Source of the DNA: Bacteroidaceae bacterium
GTDB lineage: Bacteria > Bacteroidota > Bacteroidia > Bacteroidales > Bacteroidaceae
Length of the DNA stretch: 64,000 bases
Assembly: GCA_017651245.1 (NCBI GenBank)
Contig: JAGCDQ010000020.1
Span: 1-64,000, forward strand
Direction: 5' to 3'
Shown here: positions 53,301-61,596 of the stretch, in pieces
Numbering within the stretch: position 1 is the stretch's first letter
Layout: every line of letters starts with the position of its first letter
Program-made: the position numbers and the translations under genes
Notes under the pieces: generated by a model
What the model saw: the letters and a program-made list of their open reading frames with translations, nothing else
Told to the model about the DNA's origin: nothing
Databases searched by the model: none

Positions 53301-54020
53301 CAGACATCGCTTTTCGGAGGGATGGACATTTCTGTCACCCATCCAGCCATCCCCAAGAACATACCCGTATGGGGGAATCTAGAACGTCTGAACAAAGAGC
53401 GTGACTTGGTGGGCATCTACCTTTCTGCCCATCCTCTCGATGAATATTCCATTGTACTCGACTTTGTGTGCAACACCAAACTCAACCAATTGGAGAATAA
53501 AGAAGAACTTGCCCAAATGGAAGAAGTGACCGTTGGCGGCATCGTCACCGCTGTGCGAACAGGAGAGACCAAGAACGGCAATCCTTTTGGAATCGTCAAG
53601 ATGGAAGATTTCGCTGGAAACGGAGAGATACCTCTCTTCGGCACAGATTGGGTCACCTATCGCAACTTCTTCGTCGAAGGCACCTCTCTTTTCATTCGCC
53701 TCAAGGTAGAACCCAACAAATATCGTCCAGGCATCTTCAACATCAACATCAAGTCCATTGAGCTGCTGTCGGAGGTGAAAGACAAATCTATTCATAAGAT
53801 CACCTTCGATGTACCTCTTGACAAGCTCACCTCCACGATGGTGGAAGACTTGGCTGAAATCGTCAAAGAGAATCCTGGCGAAGCTGACCTCATTTTCAAT
53901 ATCCACTCGTCTGACAGCAATAAAGTGTCCCTGATGTCACGCAAGGTCAAGGTGAGAGTGGAAAAGCAGTTGGTTCAGTACATCAAAGAGCACGATGAAA
54001 TCGGAATAAAAGTGAATTGA
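50319..54020 (+). CDS. dnaE: DNA polymerase III alpha subunit
   Basis: 1233 residues, full length. Replicative polymerase. PHP domain at the start (FIHLHVHTQYSILDG), the active-site aspartates in LPDIDTDFDDDGRGKV near 470, GRGSAAGSAVAYCLGI before them, fingers with RPGPMDYIPDFIERKQG and YGITVYQEQVMLLSRQLADF, then a helix-hairpin-helix segment (AIKGVGESAVTAIIEER) and an OB fold near 1075 (VTVGGIVTAVRT). trxA follows after 37 bp. Confidence 0.97.
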   Translation: MEDFIHLHVHTQYSILDGQAAIPKLVDKAIKNGMRGMAVTDHGNMFGIKEFFNYCNKVNKGKSDEEKFKPIFGCEVYCARRDLHSKENNAIDKSGWHLILLAKNEVGYHNLIKIVSEAWVDGYYHRPRTDHKSLEKHHEGLIASSACLAGEIPRYVKNGQIEEAEKSIEWFKSLFGDDFYIELMRHEVKDPMQRANRETFLEQKAIEPTLIELARKHNVKLICTNDSHFVDEENAEAHDRLLCLSTGKDLDDPNRMLYSKQEWFKTREEMNDVFKDIPEALSNTIEILNKVETYSIDHAPIMPFFAIPEEFGTEKEWREKFTDEDIFNEFTRDENGNVVLSQEEAEKKIKKLGGIDKLYRIKFEADYLKKITYDGAKRLYGDPIPDDVKTLLDFELHVMKTMGFPGYFLIVQDFINSAQKELGVWVGPGRGSAAGSAVAYCLGITKIDPIKYDLLFERFLNPDRISLPDIDTDFDDDGRGKVLQWVTEKYGAEKVAHIITYGTMATKLAIKDVARVQKVPLATVNALCKAIPDRLPNGKKMNIANAIECVPELKDAVTSPDPLLRDTMKFAQMLENNVRNTGVHACGTIICRDAIDDWVPVSTADDKETGEKLRCTQYDGHVIEETGLIKMDFLGLKTLSQLKEAATNVKESLGIDLDVNQFDIHDPATYQLYCDGRTVGTFQFESAGMQKYLRELQPNVFEDLIAMNALYRPGPMDYIPDFIERKQGRKPIEYDIPCMEKYLKDTYGITVYQEQVMLLSRQLADFTRGESDALRKAMGKKKKDIVDAMKPKFIEGGKKNGHDPKILDKIWSDWEKFASYAFNKSHATCYSWVAYQTAYMKANFPPYFMAAVMSRSLDNITEIRKLMDECKQMGISTLGPDINESRHKFSVNFTGDIRFGMAAIKGVGESAVTAIIEEREKNGPYTSVFDFVERVNLSQCNKKNIENLVVAGAFDSFKDIRRETFFASGARSGETFLDVLVRYGNSYQQDKHKAQTSLFGGMDISVTHPAIPKNIPVWGNLERLNKERDLVGIYLSAHPLDEYSIVLDFVCNTKLNQLENKEELAQMEEVTVGGIVTAVRTGETKNGNPFGIVKMEDFAGNGEIPLFGTDWVTYRNFFVEGTSLFIRLKVEPNKYRPGIFNINIKSIELLSEVKDKSIHKITFDVPLDKLTSTMVEDLAEIVKENPGEADLIFNIHSSDSNKVSLMSRKVKVRVEKQLVQYIKEHDEIGIKVN

Positions 54021-54057
54021 CACATCATAGTATTAACCACCAAAAACAACAAGCATT

Positions 54058-54369
54058 ATGGTAATCAACGATTCTAACTACAGCGACGTATTGGCACAGA
54101 ACAAGCCAATGGTACTTGACTTCTGGGCAACATGGTGTGGTCCTTGCCGTATGGTGGGTCCTGTTATTCAGGAACTCGCAGATCAGTACGAAGGACAGGT
54201 TATCGTGGGTAAAGTGAACATCGAAGAAGATGCTGATGACCTCGTGGCACAATTCGGCATCCGCAACATCCCCACCATCATCTACATGAAGAATGGCGAG
54301 ATTGTTGACAAGGTTGTCGGTGCTGCCCCAAAAGCCACACTCGAAGCAAAACTCAAAGCACTCCTCTAA
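54058..54369 (+). CDS. trxA: Thioredoxin
   Basis: 103 residues, the classic single-domain size, no signal peptide, hence cytoplasmic. The redox site is DFWATWCGPCRM (about residues 22-33), with the cis-proline in IRNIPTIIYMKNG. The last base of its TAA is the first base of the next gene's ATG. Confidence 0.97.
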   Translation: MVINDSNYSDVLAQNKPMVLDFWATWCGPCRMVGPVIQELADQYEGQVIVGKVNIEEDADDLVAQFGIRNIPTIIYMKNGEIVDKVVGAAPKATLEAKLKALL

Positions 54370-54692
54370 TGGCTGCCATTGACGACGAAATCCTCCTTGG
54401 AGCACAAGAGGACGCTAAAGAGGTTGCCTTCATTCTGAACTACATGGGTGCGGAAAACCGCGAATTGTTCACGGAGGAAGACATCTACTATTGCCTTGAT
54501 GTTCTGCTCGAACACCTCGACAAACTCAACGACAAGGCTGATGCAGACGGTTTCATCGACATCGACACCGAAGAAATCGCCAAGCACATCCAGAAGAAGG
54601 CAAAAAAAGAAGGCATGGGTCCTTACGAACTCGATGCCCTCATCCTTTTGATTGATGCTGAACTGGAATACAACGAGCAGTTAGAGGATTGA
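54369..54692 (+). CDS. Small acidic conserved protein downstream of trxA
   Basis: 107 residues, strongly acidic and helical, no signal or membrane segment: GAQEDAKEVAFILNYMG, then EEDIYYCLDVLLEHLDKL. It is coupled to trxA by a one-base overlap (TAATG). I recognise it only as a Bacteroidales protein of unknown function. Its 3' end overlaps the 3' end of tsaE on the other strand by 12 bp. Confidence 0.8.
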   Translation: MAAIDDEILLGAQEDAKEVAFILNYMGAENRELFTEEDIYYCLDVLLEHLDKLNDKADADGFIDIDTEEIAKHIQKKAKKEGMGPYELDALILLIDAELEYNEQLED

Positions 54693-55100
54693 CACCTTTC
54701 TGCTCCCATCTGTCTCCTCCTCAATGGTGACCTTCACGGCATCGTCGGGGAGGAGATTTTCTATCAGTTCTGGCCATTCCATGAAACACACATGTCCAGA
54801 ATACACATAATCCTCATAACCGATGTCCAACACTTCCTGCTCCTTCTTAATTCTATAGAAGTCAAAATGATATACAGGTTCTCCATTGCCATCTACATAC
54901 TCATTCACGATGGCAAACGTAGGCGAATTAATCACATCTTCCACACCCAATTCCTCACACACCGCCTTGATGAAGGTGGTCTTTCCCGCCCCCATCTTGC
55001 CATAGAAAGCAAACACCCTCCTGTCATTCATCGCCGCCACAAATTCCTGAGCGGCTTTTTTTATTTCATCCAACGAATTAATGCTTATTTCCATATTCAT
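54681..55100 (-). CDS. tsaE: tRNA t6A ATPase TsaE
   Basis: 139 residues. Supports synthesis of threonylcarbamoyladenosine on ANN-decoding tRNAs. Walker A is FYGKMGAGKTTFIKAVCEELG near 32, with VINSPTFAIVNEY and FDFYRIKKEQEVLDIGYEDY following the family. The start overlaps the porX stop by 4 bp, making it the last gene of the aroA-porW-porX-tsaE run. Confidence 0.95.
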   Translation of the reverse strand: MNMEISINSLDEIKKAAQEFVAAMNDRRVFAFYGKMGAGKTTFIKAVCEELGVEDVINSPTFAIVNEYVDGNGEPVYHFDFYRIKKEQEVLDIGYEDYVYSGHVCFMEWPELIENLLPDDAVKVTIEEETDGSRKVSIL

Positions 55101-56647
55101 TTCCTCCTTTTTCCTTTCATGACCACCAACGGCACGAGCATCTCTTCAAGGCTGATGCCACCATGCTGGAAGGTGTTCTTGTAGTAATTGACGTAGTAGT
55201 TATAGTTGTTGGGATAGGCAAAGAAATCGTCGTTTTGGGCAAAGATGTAGGTGGTGCTGATGTTGGGCGAAGGGAGGAAAGCGGCTTTGGGTGCTTTCAA
55301 CTCATACACTTGCTTGAGGGTGTAGCTGAGGTTCTTGCCCAATTTGTAGCGAAGGTTAGTGTTGGTATTCTTGTCACCAATCACCTTGATGGGGTTGTTC
55401 ACACGGATGGAACCGTGATCGGTGGTGATGATGATGCTTGCATCTGTCTTTGCGAGTTCCTTGAAAAGTTCGCGCACAGGCGAGTTGTGAAACCACGAAG
55501 CGGTGATACTCCTATAAGCCTTTTCATCACTGGCAAGTTCACGCACCATTCGTGACTCTGTGCGGGCATGGCTGAGCATATCTATAAAGTTGATGACCAA
55601 CACATTAAGGTCATTACCCATCAAGTTCTTGAAGCGTTCCACCAGTTTCTCAGAATCAGAAGAATTATTGAGTTTGAAATAGGAGAACGTGTTCTTGCGG
55701 CGATAGCGGTCGAACTGTGTCTTGATGAGCGGTTCTTCATTGAGGTTCTTACCTTCTTCCTCGTCTTCGTCCACCCAAAGGTTGGGAAACATCTCGGCAA
55801 TCTGACTGGGCATAAGCCCCGAGAAAATGGCATTGCGAGCATATTGAGTGGCAGTGGGAAGAATGCTGAGACAAAGCTGCTCGTCAAAAGTGAAGTCATC
55901 CGCCAAATCTTTGGAAATCTCACGCCACTGGTCGTAACGGAAATTGTCAAAAACAACCAAAAACACTTTCTCACCCCGATCCAACAAAGGAAAGACCGTC
56001 TTCTTGAAGATGTCAGGCGACATCAAAGGACGTCCTTCGCTGTTCTGCACCCAATGGAGATAGTTCTTGCGGACAAACTTGGCAAATTCATTGTTTGCCT
56101 CCGCTTTTTGCATCTTGAGCATTTCAGACATCTCGCTATCCGTGTCAGATAGTTCCAACTCCCAATATACCAGTCGTTTATACACCTCTTTCCAATCATC
56201 AAGGGTGTAGGAGTCGTTAATCTGCATGCCAATCTTGGAGAAGTTCTGCTGGTAACCCGTATTGGTGACTTCCGCCTCAATCTCACGCTTATGAAGATGT
56301 TTCTTCAAGGTGAGGTATATCTGATTGGGATTGACAGGCTTGATTAGGTAGTCAGCAATCTTTGAACCAATGGCCTGGTTCATGATGTTCTCCTCTTCAC
56401 TCTTAGTCACCATCACGATGGGAGTGGTGGGACTGATTTCCTTGATACGGGACAATGTCTCCAAACCGCTCAATCCAGGCATGTTTTCATCCAAGAAAAT
56501 GAGGTCAAAGGAACGCTCTCGACACAGGTCAAGGGCATCCTGGCCGTTCGTTGCCGTAACGACCTCATATTCTTTCTTTTCAAGGAAGATGACATAGGCT
56601 TTCAGCAGTTCTATCTCGTCATCCACCCACAGCAGTGTTCCGTTCAT
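55097..56647 (-). CDS. porX: Type IX secretion response regulator PorX (receiver + PglZ)
   Basis: 516 residues. N-terminal receiver domain with the acidic pocket LLWVDDE, phosphate-accepting Asp53 in LIFLDENMPG and Lys103 in YLIKPVNP. A helical linker leads to a PglZ domain of the alkaline-phosphatase superfamily (from about 200), with FLVVFDNFRYDQWREI, TATQYARNAIFSGLMP and IITTDHGSIRV carrying probable metal and nucleophile residues. PorX controls type IX secretion and in some species binds sigma factors or cleaves oligonucleotides. Its partner kinase PorY is not in view. It follows porW after 3 bp. Confidence 0.95.
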   Translation of the reverse strand: MNGTLLWVDDEIELLKAYVIFLEKKEYEVVTATNGQDALDLCRERSFDLIFLDENMPGLSGLETLSRIKEISPTTPIVMVTKSEEENIMNQAIGSKIADYLIKPVNPNQIYLTLKKHLHKREIEAEVTNTGYQQNFSKIGMQINDSYTLDDWKEVYKRLVYWELELSDTDSEMSEMLKMQKAEANNEFAKFVRKNYLHWVQNSEGRPLMSPDIFKKTVFPLLDRGEKVFLVVFDNFRYDQWREISKDLADDFTFDEQLCLSILPTATQYARNAIFSGLMPSQIAEMFPNLWVDEDEEEGKNLNEEPLIKTQFDRYRRKNTFSYFKLNNSSDSEKLVERFKNLMGNDLNVLVINFIDMLSHARTESRMVRELASDEKAYRSITASWFHNSPVRELFKELAKTDASIIITTDHGSIRVNNPIKVIGDKNTNTNLRYKLGKNLSYTLKQVYELKAPKAAFLPSPNISTTYIFAQNDDFFAYPNNYNYYVNYYKNTFQHGGISLEEMLVPLVVMKGKRRK

Positions 56648-56650
56648 ATC

Positions 56651-59590
56651 TTAAAAGATGTAGTTATCGTCTTCCCATTCTTCATCTTCCCATTCTTCTT
56701 CCTCCACAGGTTCGGGCAATTCAGTCGGCTCATCCAAACTGGTTGGCTCGTCTTCACTGATGCGTAACGACCCCACTCGATCGAAGTGTTCATCGTAGAA
56801 ATCAAAGTAGTCGGCAAAACTCAATCCTTTCATCAGCTTCTTCAGATTCTCCTCACTGATGATGAAGCACTTGAGTCCCTGCAACTTATATGCCATGTCG
56901 TCGTTGTTCAGCAGACGGTGCAGATAGATGTACGCCTCATCATAATTGAGGAAAGTGCGCACTTGCATCATGTCAATGCCGTCGCCCTTCTCCATGGAAA
57001 TGTCGAAGTTTCTCACTGTGAATGCCGTGAAGTTGTACCGAGCCATTTCATACAGCAACTGATTTTCATCCACAGCATTACGCTCATAGGCGATGACAAA
57101 CACAAAGTTCGTATTCTTCTCAGGATTAAACGTCGAATCGTTTGCCAAAGAATCCGCCTCATCGAAAAGACCACGACGGCGTTCCCAAATACTGCCCATC
57201 TCAAACATACCACCTTGCAGGAGACGTCCTTCCTTCAGACCTTTCACATAGAGTCCTGCCAATTCACTCACACTCGACTGAGGATATTTCTCCACAATCG
57301 TACGTAAATCGTTCAGGAAGTGCTCCCTGTCACCCAACTCCAACTTGCTCAATGCCTCCAGGAACATGAAGCGTGCTCGGTTGTCACCATCCGGATACTC
57401 CTGCGCCATTTCCTGACTGTTCCTGATGACGGTATGATAGTCATTAAATTTGAAAGCATCGTAGGTGTCCTGATACACCGAATCCTCTATCTGCTTGCCA
57501 TAACGCGCTTTCTTCTCAAAGTTCGGGTCGGCAATCTTCTTCCCATGTTCATTGTCGGGATATTCCGTTATTAACCGTTGTTTATAGTCCTCGGCATCAT
57601 CCCGACGCCCTATCCTTGAATAGAGCTGGAACATATTGTAATATATTTCATCCATCTGCTGGAACTCAGGGAAATTCAGCAAAATACGCTGGAACGTCCG
57701 TTCAGCCAATGGGAAGTTGTCCATTCGGTCCTTATAGATGATGGCAGAGCCAAACAACCCCTCCACCAGTGCCGCATTTGAAGCCGCCATCTGTTCGTCG
57801 GTGAAAGGAATATCCTTCAGATAATACTCTGGGCGATGAGGGTCGTTGGCGTATTCCTCAGCCTTGATGGAATCCTTCTCCGCCTTCGTCTGCTTCTTGC
57901 CCTTGTTGGCCTGATAGATGCTGTCCTCCACCGCGGCAATGCTGTCCTGAACAGCTTTCAAGCTATCCGACAATTGCTCCTCGTTGAAGTCGTTGAGCAC
58001 TGTCTTATTATTACGTCGCCAATCGTCCGCCAGTTGACGCTTACCCCACTTCCGCTCAAACTCGGATTTACCAGCTGCCACAGCCGTTGGATTGTAGAAA
58101 TACCACACCGCTGTCTGCTGTTGTGCATTGCGATTGGCAGCTCCTTGCTGGGCATTAGCTGCTCCAGGTCTTCTAGCCCCATTGTTAGTTTGAGCATTCG
58201 TTGCTTCCGCTGCCTTTTTCTCCTCTTCCTTTTCTTTCTTCTTCAACTCCTCGATGGTCTTCTTAATCTTTTCCATACGGGTAACTGAATCCAGCCTTGC
58301 CATCATCTGCAAACTATCCTGCAACTCGACAGCAGAGGCAAAAGGCAACAATTCATCGAGGATTTTGCTGCGTTCATCCACCTCCTTGTAGCTTTCGTGG
58401 TCTTTGTCCAACAAGCCGAAAGCCTGCGAATAGCATCGCTGTGCATCCACAAACTTCTCTCGATTCCAATACAACTGTCCCAAATGCAGCAATACCACGC
58501 CCTTTTCAATTCCGTTGCGGGTGCTCTTCTCCACACCATCCCTGTATGCCCAGATGGCATGCGTCGTGTCACCCTTTGACAAGTAGATGTTTCCAATGGC
58601 ATAATACACCTGATCCAGATACTCCTGGTTCTTAGGATTCTTTGCCATTGACTTCAGCTTACGAATCATCTGCTTCGACTGGCCCTTCGACAATGCCTCA
58701 CTCATCTGAATGCGAGCATTGAACTCCAGTTCGTAGGGAGGATTCATCCGGATCACCCTTTTGAAGTAACGATATGCCTCAGGGTCATGTCCTATCCGAT
58801 GATAGAGCTGTCCAAGCAGCAAATACATTCGTGCTTTTGGCAAACGTCTATGTTCACCCTTCAGTGCCTTCTCAATATTCAGGATAGCCTCAGGATATTG
58901 CTTCTGTCTCAATTGGATATCACCCAGCACTGATGCTTTCAGAGGTTCCAGATTGGTCGGAAAACTATCACGTTGGGCACGTGTAATCAGATCCTCCGCA
59001 TCGTAGAACCACTCCATCTCCGCATAACAACGAGCCTCCAACAGTCGGGCACGTGCCACGAGATTAGGTTTGGAGAAATACAGGCGTTGGATGTAGGCAA
59101 AAGTCGATGCCGCCTCCATGTATTCTCCCTTACGAAACTGTGCTTCGCCCATCAGAAACCATGCCCGCCACAAGAACGGGTTATATTCCTTCTGACTCAG
59201 CCATATCTTATCCTTGGCGGTCTTCGGACGGTTCTTGTCCCACTCAGGACGCACCGTGATGCTATGAGTCTTGATGGTCTTCTGGCTTTTCTCCACCGCC
59301 CTGTCGAAGTTGCCCATACCAATCTTCACCGTTGCTTTGTTGCCAGTCACATACAAAGGAATCAATTCCGTGAAGTTGTCCTTGTTGCCATCCTCCTGTA
59401 ACTGACGCCCCTCCTTGTATGACTCATTGCCGTTGAAATAGGTGTTATACCTTGCCTTGAAACCTTGAACACTACGCGACAAAGGCGTATTCTTATTGGT
59501 AGAACACGCCACCAGCAGCACGAACAATGCCGCACAACTGCACACTATGTATAATAAACGCTTCAAAACAAGCCAATAAAAGGGGAACAT
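56651..59590 (-). CDS. porW: Type IX secretion TPR lipoprotein PorW/SprE
   Basis: 979 residues. Signal with lipobox LLVACSTN (cysteine about 29). The opening mature region RYNTYFNGNESYKEGRQ and the long row of tetratricopeptide repeats (about 160-420 and 600-800) match SprE/PorW. A low-complexity linker (about 440-500, rich in Lys, Glu, Ala, Asn, Gln) splits the two blocks, and the end is highly acidic (EEEEWEDEEWED). It is required for type IX secretion in relatives. The ATG lies in the loop of a perfect 7-bp hairpin (59579-59599), and porX follows after 3 bp. Confidence 0.93.
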   Translation of the reverse strand: MFPFYWLVLKRLLYIVCSCAALFVLLVACSTNKNTPLSRSVQGFKARYNTYFNGNESYKEGRQLQEDGNKDNFTELIPLYVTGNKATVKIGMGNFDRAVEKSQKTIKTHSITVRPEWDKNRPKTAKDKIWLSQKEYNPFLWRAWFLMGEAQFRKGEYMEAASTFAYIQRLYFSKPNLVARARLLEARCYAEMEWFYDAEDLITRAQRDSFPTNLEPLKASVLGDIQLRQKQYPEAILNIEKALKGEHRRLPKARMYLLLGQLYHRIGHDPEAYRYFKRVIRMNPPYELEFNARIQMSEALSKGQSKQMIRKLKSMAKNPKNQEYLDQVYYAIGNIYLSKGDTTHAIWAYRDGVEKSTRNGIEKGVVLLHLGQLYWNREKFVDAQRCYSQAFGLLDKDHESYKEVDERSKILDELLPFASAVELQDSLQMMARLDSVTRMEKIKKTIEELKKKEKEEEKKAAEATNAQTNNGARRPGAANAQQGAANRNAQQQTAVWYFYNPTAVAAGKSEFERKWGKRQLADDWRRNNKTVLNDFNEEQLSDSLKAVQDSIAAVEDSIYQANKGKKQTKAEKDSIKAEEYANDPHRPEYYLKDIPFTDEQMAASNAALVEGLFGSAIIYKDRMDNFPLAERTFQRILLNFPEFQQMDEIYYNMFQLYSRIGRRDDAEDYKQRLITEYPDNEHGKKIADPNFEKKARYGKQIEDSVYQDTYDAFKFNDYHTVIRNSQEMAQEYPDGDNRARFMFLEALSKLELGDREHFLNDLRTIVEKYPQSSVSELAGLYVKGLKEGRLLQGGMFEMGSIWERRRGLFDEADSLANDSTFNPEKNTNFVFVIAYERNAVDENQLLYEMARYNFTAFTVRNFDISMEKGDGIDMMQVRTFLNYDEAYIYLHRLLNNDDMAYKLQGLKCFIISEENLKKLMKGLSFADYFDFYDEHFDRVGSLRISEDEPTSLDEPTELPEPVEEEEWEDEEWEDDNYIF

Positions 59591-59599
59591 AACCCCTTT
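59579..59599 (-). promoter_or_regulatory. Hairpin enclosing the porW start codon
   Basis: AAAGGGG (minus strand 59599-59593) pairs perfectly with CCCCTTT (59585-59579) around a 7-nt loop TTATGTT that contains the porW ATG (59590-59588). Confidence 0.6.
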
Positions 59600-59643
59600 A
59601 ATACCTATAACGAAAAACTTCGCCCCTTATTGTCTTAGGCTCA

Positions 59644-59671
59644 AACCTTAGACCTCAGACCTTCAACCTCA
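59644..59671. repeat. Four heptads between the small membrane protein gene and porW
   Basis: Plus-strand units AACCTTA, GACCTCA, GACCTTC, AACCTCA in tandem, similar in period and A-C-(C/T)-T core to those at 43573-43606. Confidence 0.65.
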
Positions 59672-59678
59672 TTGACCT

Positions 59679-60107
59679 TTACCCTCTCCTCTCCCCCACT
59701 ATCATCAACACTTCATCTTTCAATTCATCGGGCAATTCGACCGCACGCAGTTGCAAAGAACGAATCCATCCCGCCACTTCATCGTCTCGCATGGTATAAA
59801 GAATTTCTCGAAATTCGTCGATTTCATCGGGAGAATAGCCATCACTCTGTGTACCCCGAAAGCGATCAAGTTCCTCATCATTGTAATATTCTATCTGCTT
59901 GCTGATCGCAGCCAAGAGGCTTTCCTTCTCACACGTTTCATGTTGTCCGCAACACTCCATATCCTGCACCTGCTGGATATTGGGTAATTCCTCTATCTCA
60001 CCATTCGCCAATTGACGTTTCAGCTTCTTCTCTCTGAAAAAACCTGCCACGAAAGCGACCATGCCCAAGATTAAAAGTCCAACAATAAGATATGTCATAA
60101 CTTGCAA
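59679..60107 (-). CDS. Membrane-anchored small protein with CCGQH motif
   Basis: 142 residues. One N-terminal transmembrane helix (about 5-24), a basic stretch (REKKLKRQL), then DMECCGQHETCEKESLL with three cysteines and a histidine that could bind a metal, followed by an acidic helical part (DEIDEFREILYTMRDDEVAGW). Known to me as a conserved Bacteroidales protein, sometimes labelled phospholipase without visible basis. It sits between aroA (17 bp) and porW (88 bp), and its position beside porW-porX may be meaningful. Confidence 0.75.
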   Translation of the reverse strand: MQVMTYLIVGLLILGMVAFVAGFFREKKLKRQLANGEIEELPNIQQVQDMECCGQHETCEKESLLAAISKQIEYYNDEELDRFRGTQSDGYSPDEIDEFREILYTMRDDEVAGWIRSLQLRAVELPDELKDEVLMIVGERRG

Positions 60108-60124
60108 CGATTTTCTTTTAGCTT

Positions 60125-61369
60125 TTAAAATTCAACGATCCCAAATCCCACCGATTTCAAATCTTCCCAATAACGGGGATAGGATTTCGACACGACCTGG
60201 GGGTTATTGATGGTGATGCAACCATCCTTCAGTGCCACAGGTGCAAAAGCCATCGCCATTCGGTGATCTTCATAGGTATCTATGCCAATTGCTTCGATAG
60301 GAATTGGGGAATCATTTCTTTTTCCATTCCACAAGAGTTCACTATCATTCCTGTCTTCAATCTTGAAGCCCAATTTTGCCAATTCCTGCTTCAACGCTTC
60401 TATGCGATCTGTCTCCTTAATCTTGAGACTCTGCAAACCGGTAAAGTGGAAAGGGACCCCCAACAGGCAACAAGTCACCACAAACGTTTGAGCCAAATCT
60501 GGCATCTCCACAAAATCCACATCTAACCGTTTCACCATTTTTCCATTTTTTCGCAACACAACTTCATCACCCCGATGCTCCGTACTGACACCCAAACGTT
60601 CAAACACCTCCGCTCCACGACTGTCACCTTGCAGACTTTCGGCAAACAATCCCGGTAACAACATCTCTGCTTCCGCATCCGTGGAAAGTGCCACCATCTC
60701 ATACCAATAACTAGCAGCACTCCAATCACTCTCCACCAGATAAGAGCGCATCTGATATGGGCTTGATTCCACCACAATTGTATGACTATCTTTCCACCCT
60801 ACTTTCGCCCCATAATTTCGCATTATTTCCAATGTCATATCAATATATGGACGACTAACGATTTTATCTATTAAATTCAGTATCAGCCCGTTCTTTAACA
60901 TAGGACCTACCATCAGCAGGGCAGAAATATACTGAGAGCTGACACTACCAGATAGACTCACCTTTCCACCCCCTAATTGAGGTTGTCCCACAATGCACAA
61001 AGGAGGGAAACCTTCCTTCTCCGTATATGAAATTTGTGCACCCAATTGTCGCAAGGCATCCACCAAAACACCAATAGGACGGTTCTTCATCCGCTCACTT
61101 CCCGTGATGATATGCGTGCCCTTGCTCACCGCCAACAAAGCAGTCGAGAAGCGCATCGCCGTACCTGCCGCACCGATATCGATGGTATCAGGACGTTCCC
61201 TCAGCCACGCCTGCATCACACGCGTGTCATCACAATCGCTCACGTTCTCCACCATTCCATCACATCCAGCCATCGCACTAATCGCCAAGGCGCGGTTGCT
61301 GATGCTTTTCGACGAGGGAAGCACGATACGTCCTCTCATACAATTTGGTTTTACTACTTTAATCTGCAT
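60125..61369 (-). CDS. aroA: 3-phosphoshikimate 1-carboxyvinyltransferase (EPSP synthase)
   Basis: 414 residues. Sixth step of the shikimate pathway. Family motifs: LPSSKSISNRALAISAMAG at the N-terminus, GAAGTAMRFSTALLAVSKG, SSQYISALLMVGPML and ESDWSAASYWYE; KIKETDRIEALKQELAKLG and YEDHRMAMAFAPVAL in the second half. First gene of the run aroA - small membrane protein - porW - porX - tsaE. Confidence 0.97.
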   Translation of the reverse strand: MQIKVVKPNCMRGRIVLPSSKSISNRALAISAMAGCDGMVENVSDCDDTRVMQAWLRERPDTIDIGAAGTAMRFSTALLAVSKGTHIITGSERMKNRPIGVLVDALRQLGAQISYTEKEGFPPLCIVGQPQLGGGKVSLSGSVSSQYISALLMVGPMLKNGLILNLIDKIVSRPYIDMTLEIMRNYGAKVGWKDSHTIVVESSPYQMRSYLVESDWSAASYWYEMVALSTDAEAEMLLPGLFAESLQGDSRGAEVFERLGVSTEHRGDEVVLRKNGKMVKRLDVDFVEMPDLAQTFVVTCCLLGVPFHFTGLQSLKIKETDRIEALKQELAKLGFKIEDRNDSELLWNGKRNDSPIPIEAIGIDTYEDHRMAMAFAPVALKDGCITINNPQVVSKSYPRYWEDLKSVGFGIVEF

Positions 61370-61423
61370 AAATTATTTTTCATTCAACATCATCCCCTCT
61401 TTCTCATCCTTCTCAATTTTTTG

Positions 61424-61431
61424 CAAAGATA
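61424..61431 (-). promoter_or_regulatory. Probable aroA -7 box
   Basis: TATCTTTG on the minus strand, 54 bp before the aroA ATG; no TTG at the expected upstream distance. Confidence 0.6.
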
Positions 61432-61520
61432 CGAACTTTCTTTTACATCTTATACCTATAATCCTTTATTTTTTGTTTTACTATTTCCCATGGTTCTTAT
61501 TCACTTTAGACACTTAATAA

Positions 61521-61554
61521 GGGCTCCCATCGTTTTGTATGCCGTTGGAAGCCC
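61521..61554 (-). terminator. Hairpin downstream of the TlpA-like gene
   Basis: GGGCTCCCATCG (61521-61532) pairs with CGTTGGAAGCCC (61543-61554) with two mismatches. It lies 43 bp after the TlpA-like stop on the minus strand, but the T-run is weak. Confidence 0.4.
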
Positions 61555-61596
61555 GTAATATAATGTAAGTTTTTCAACAAACAGTCGCTATTGGAC

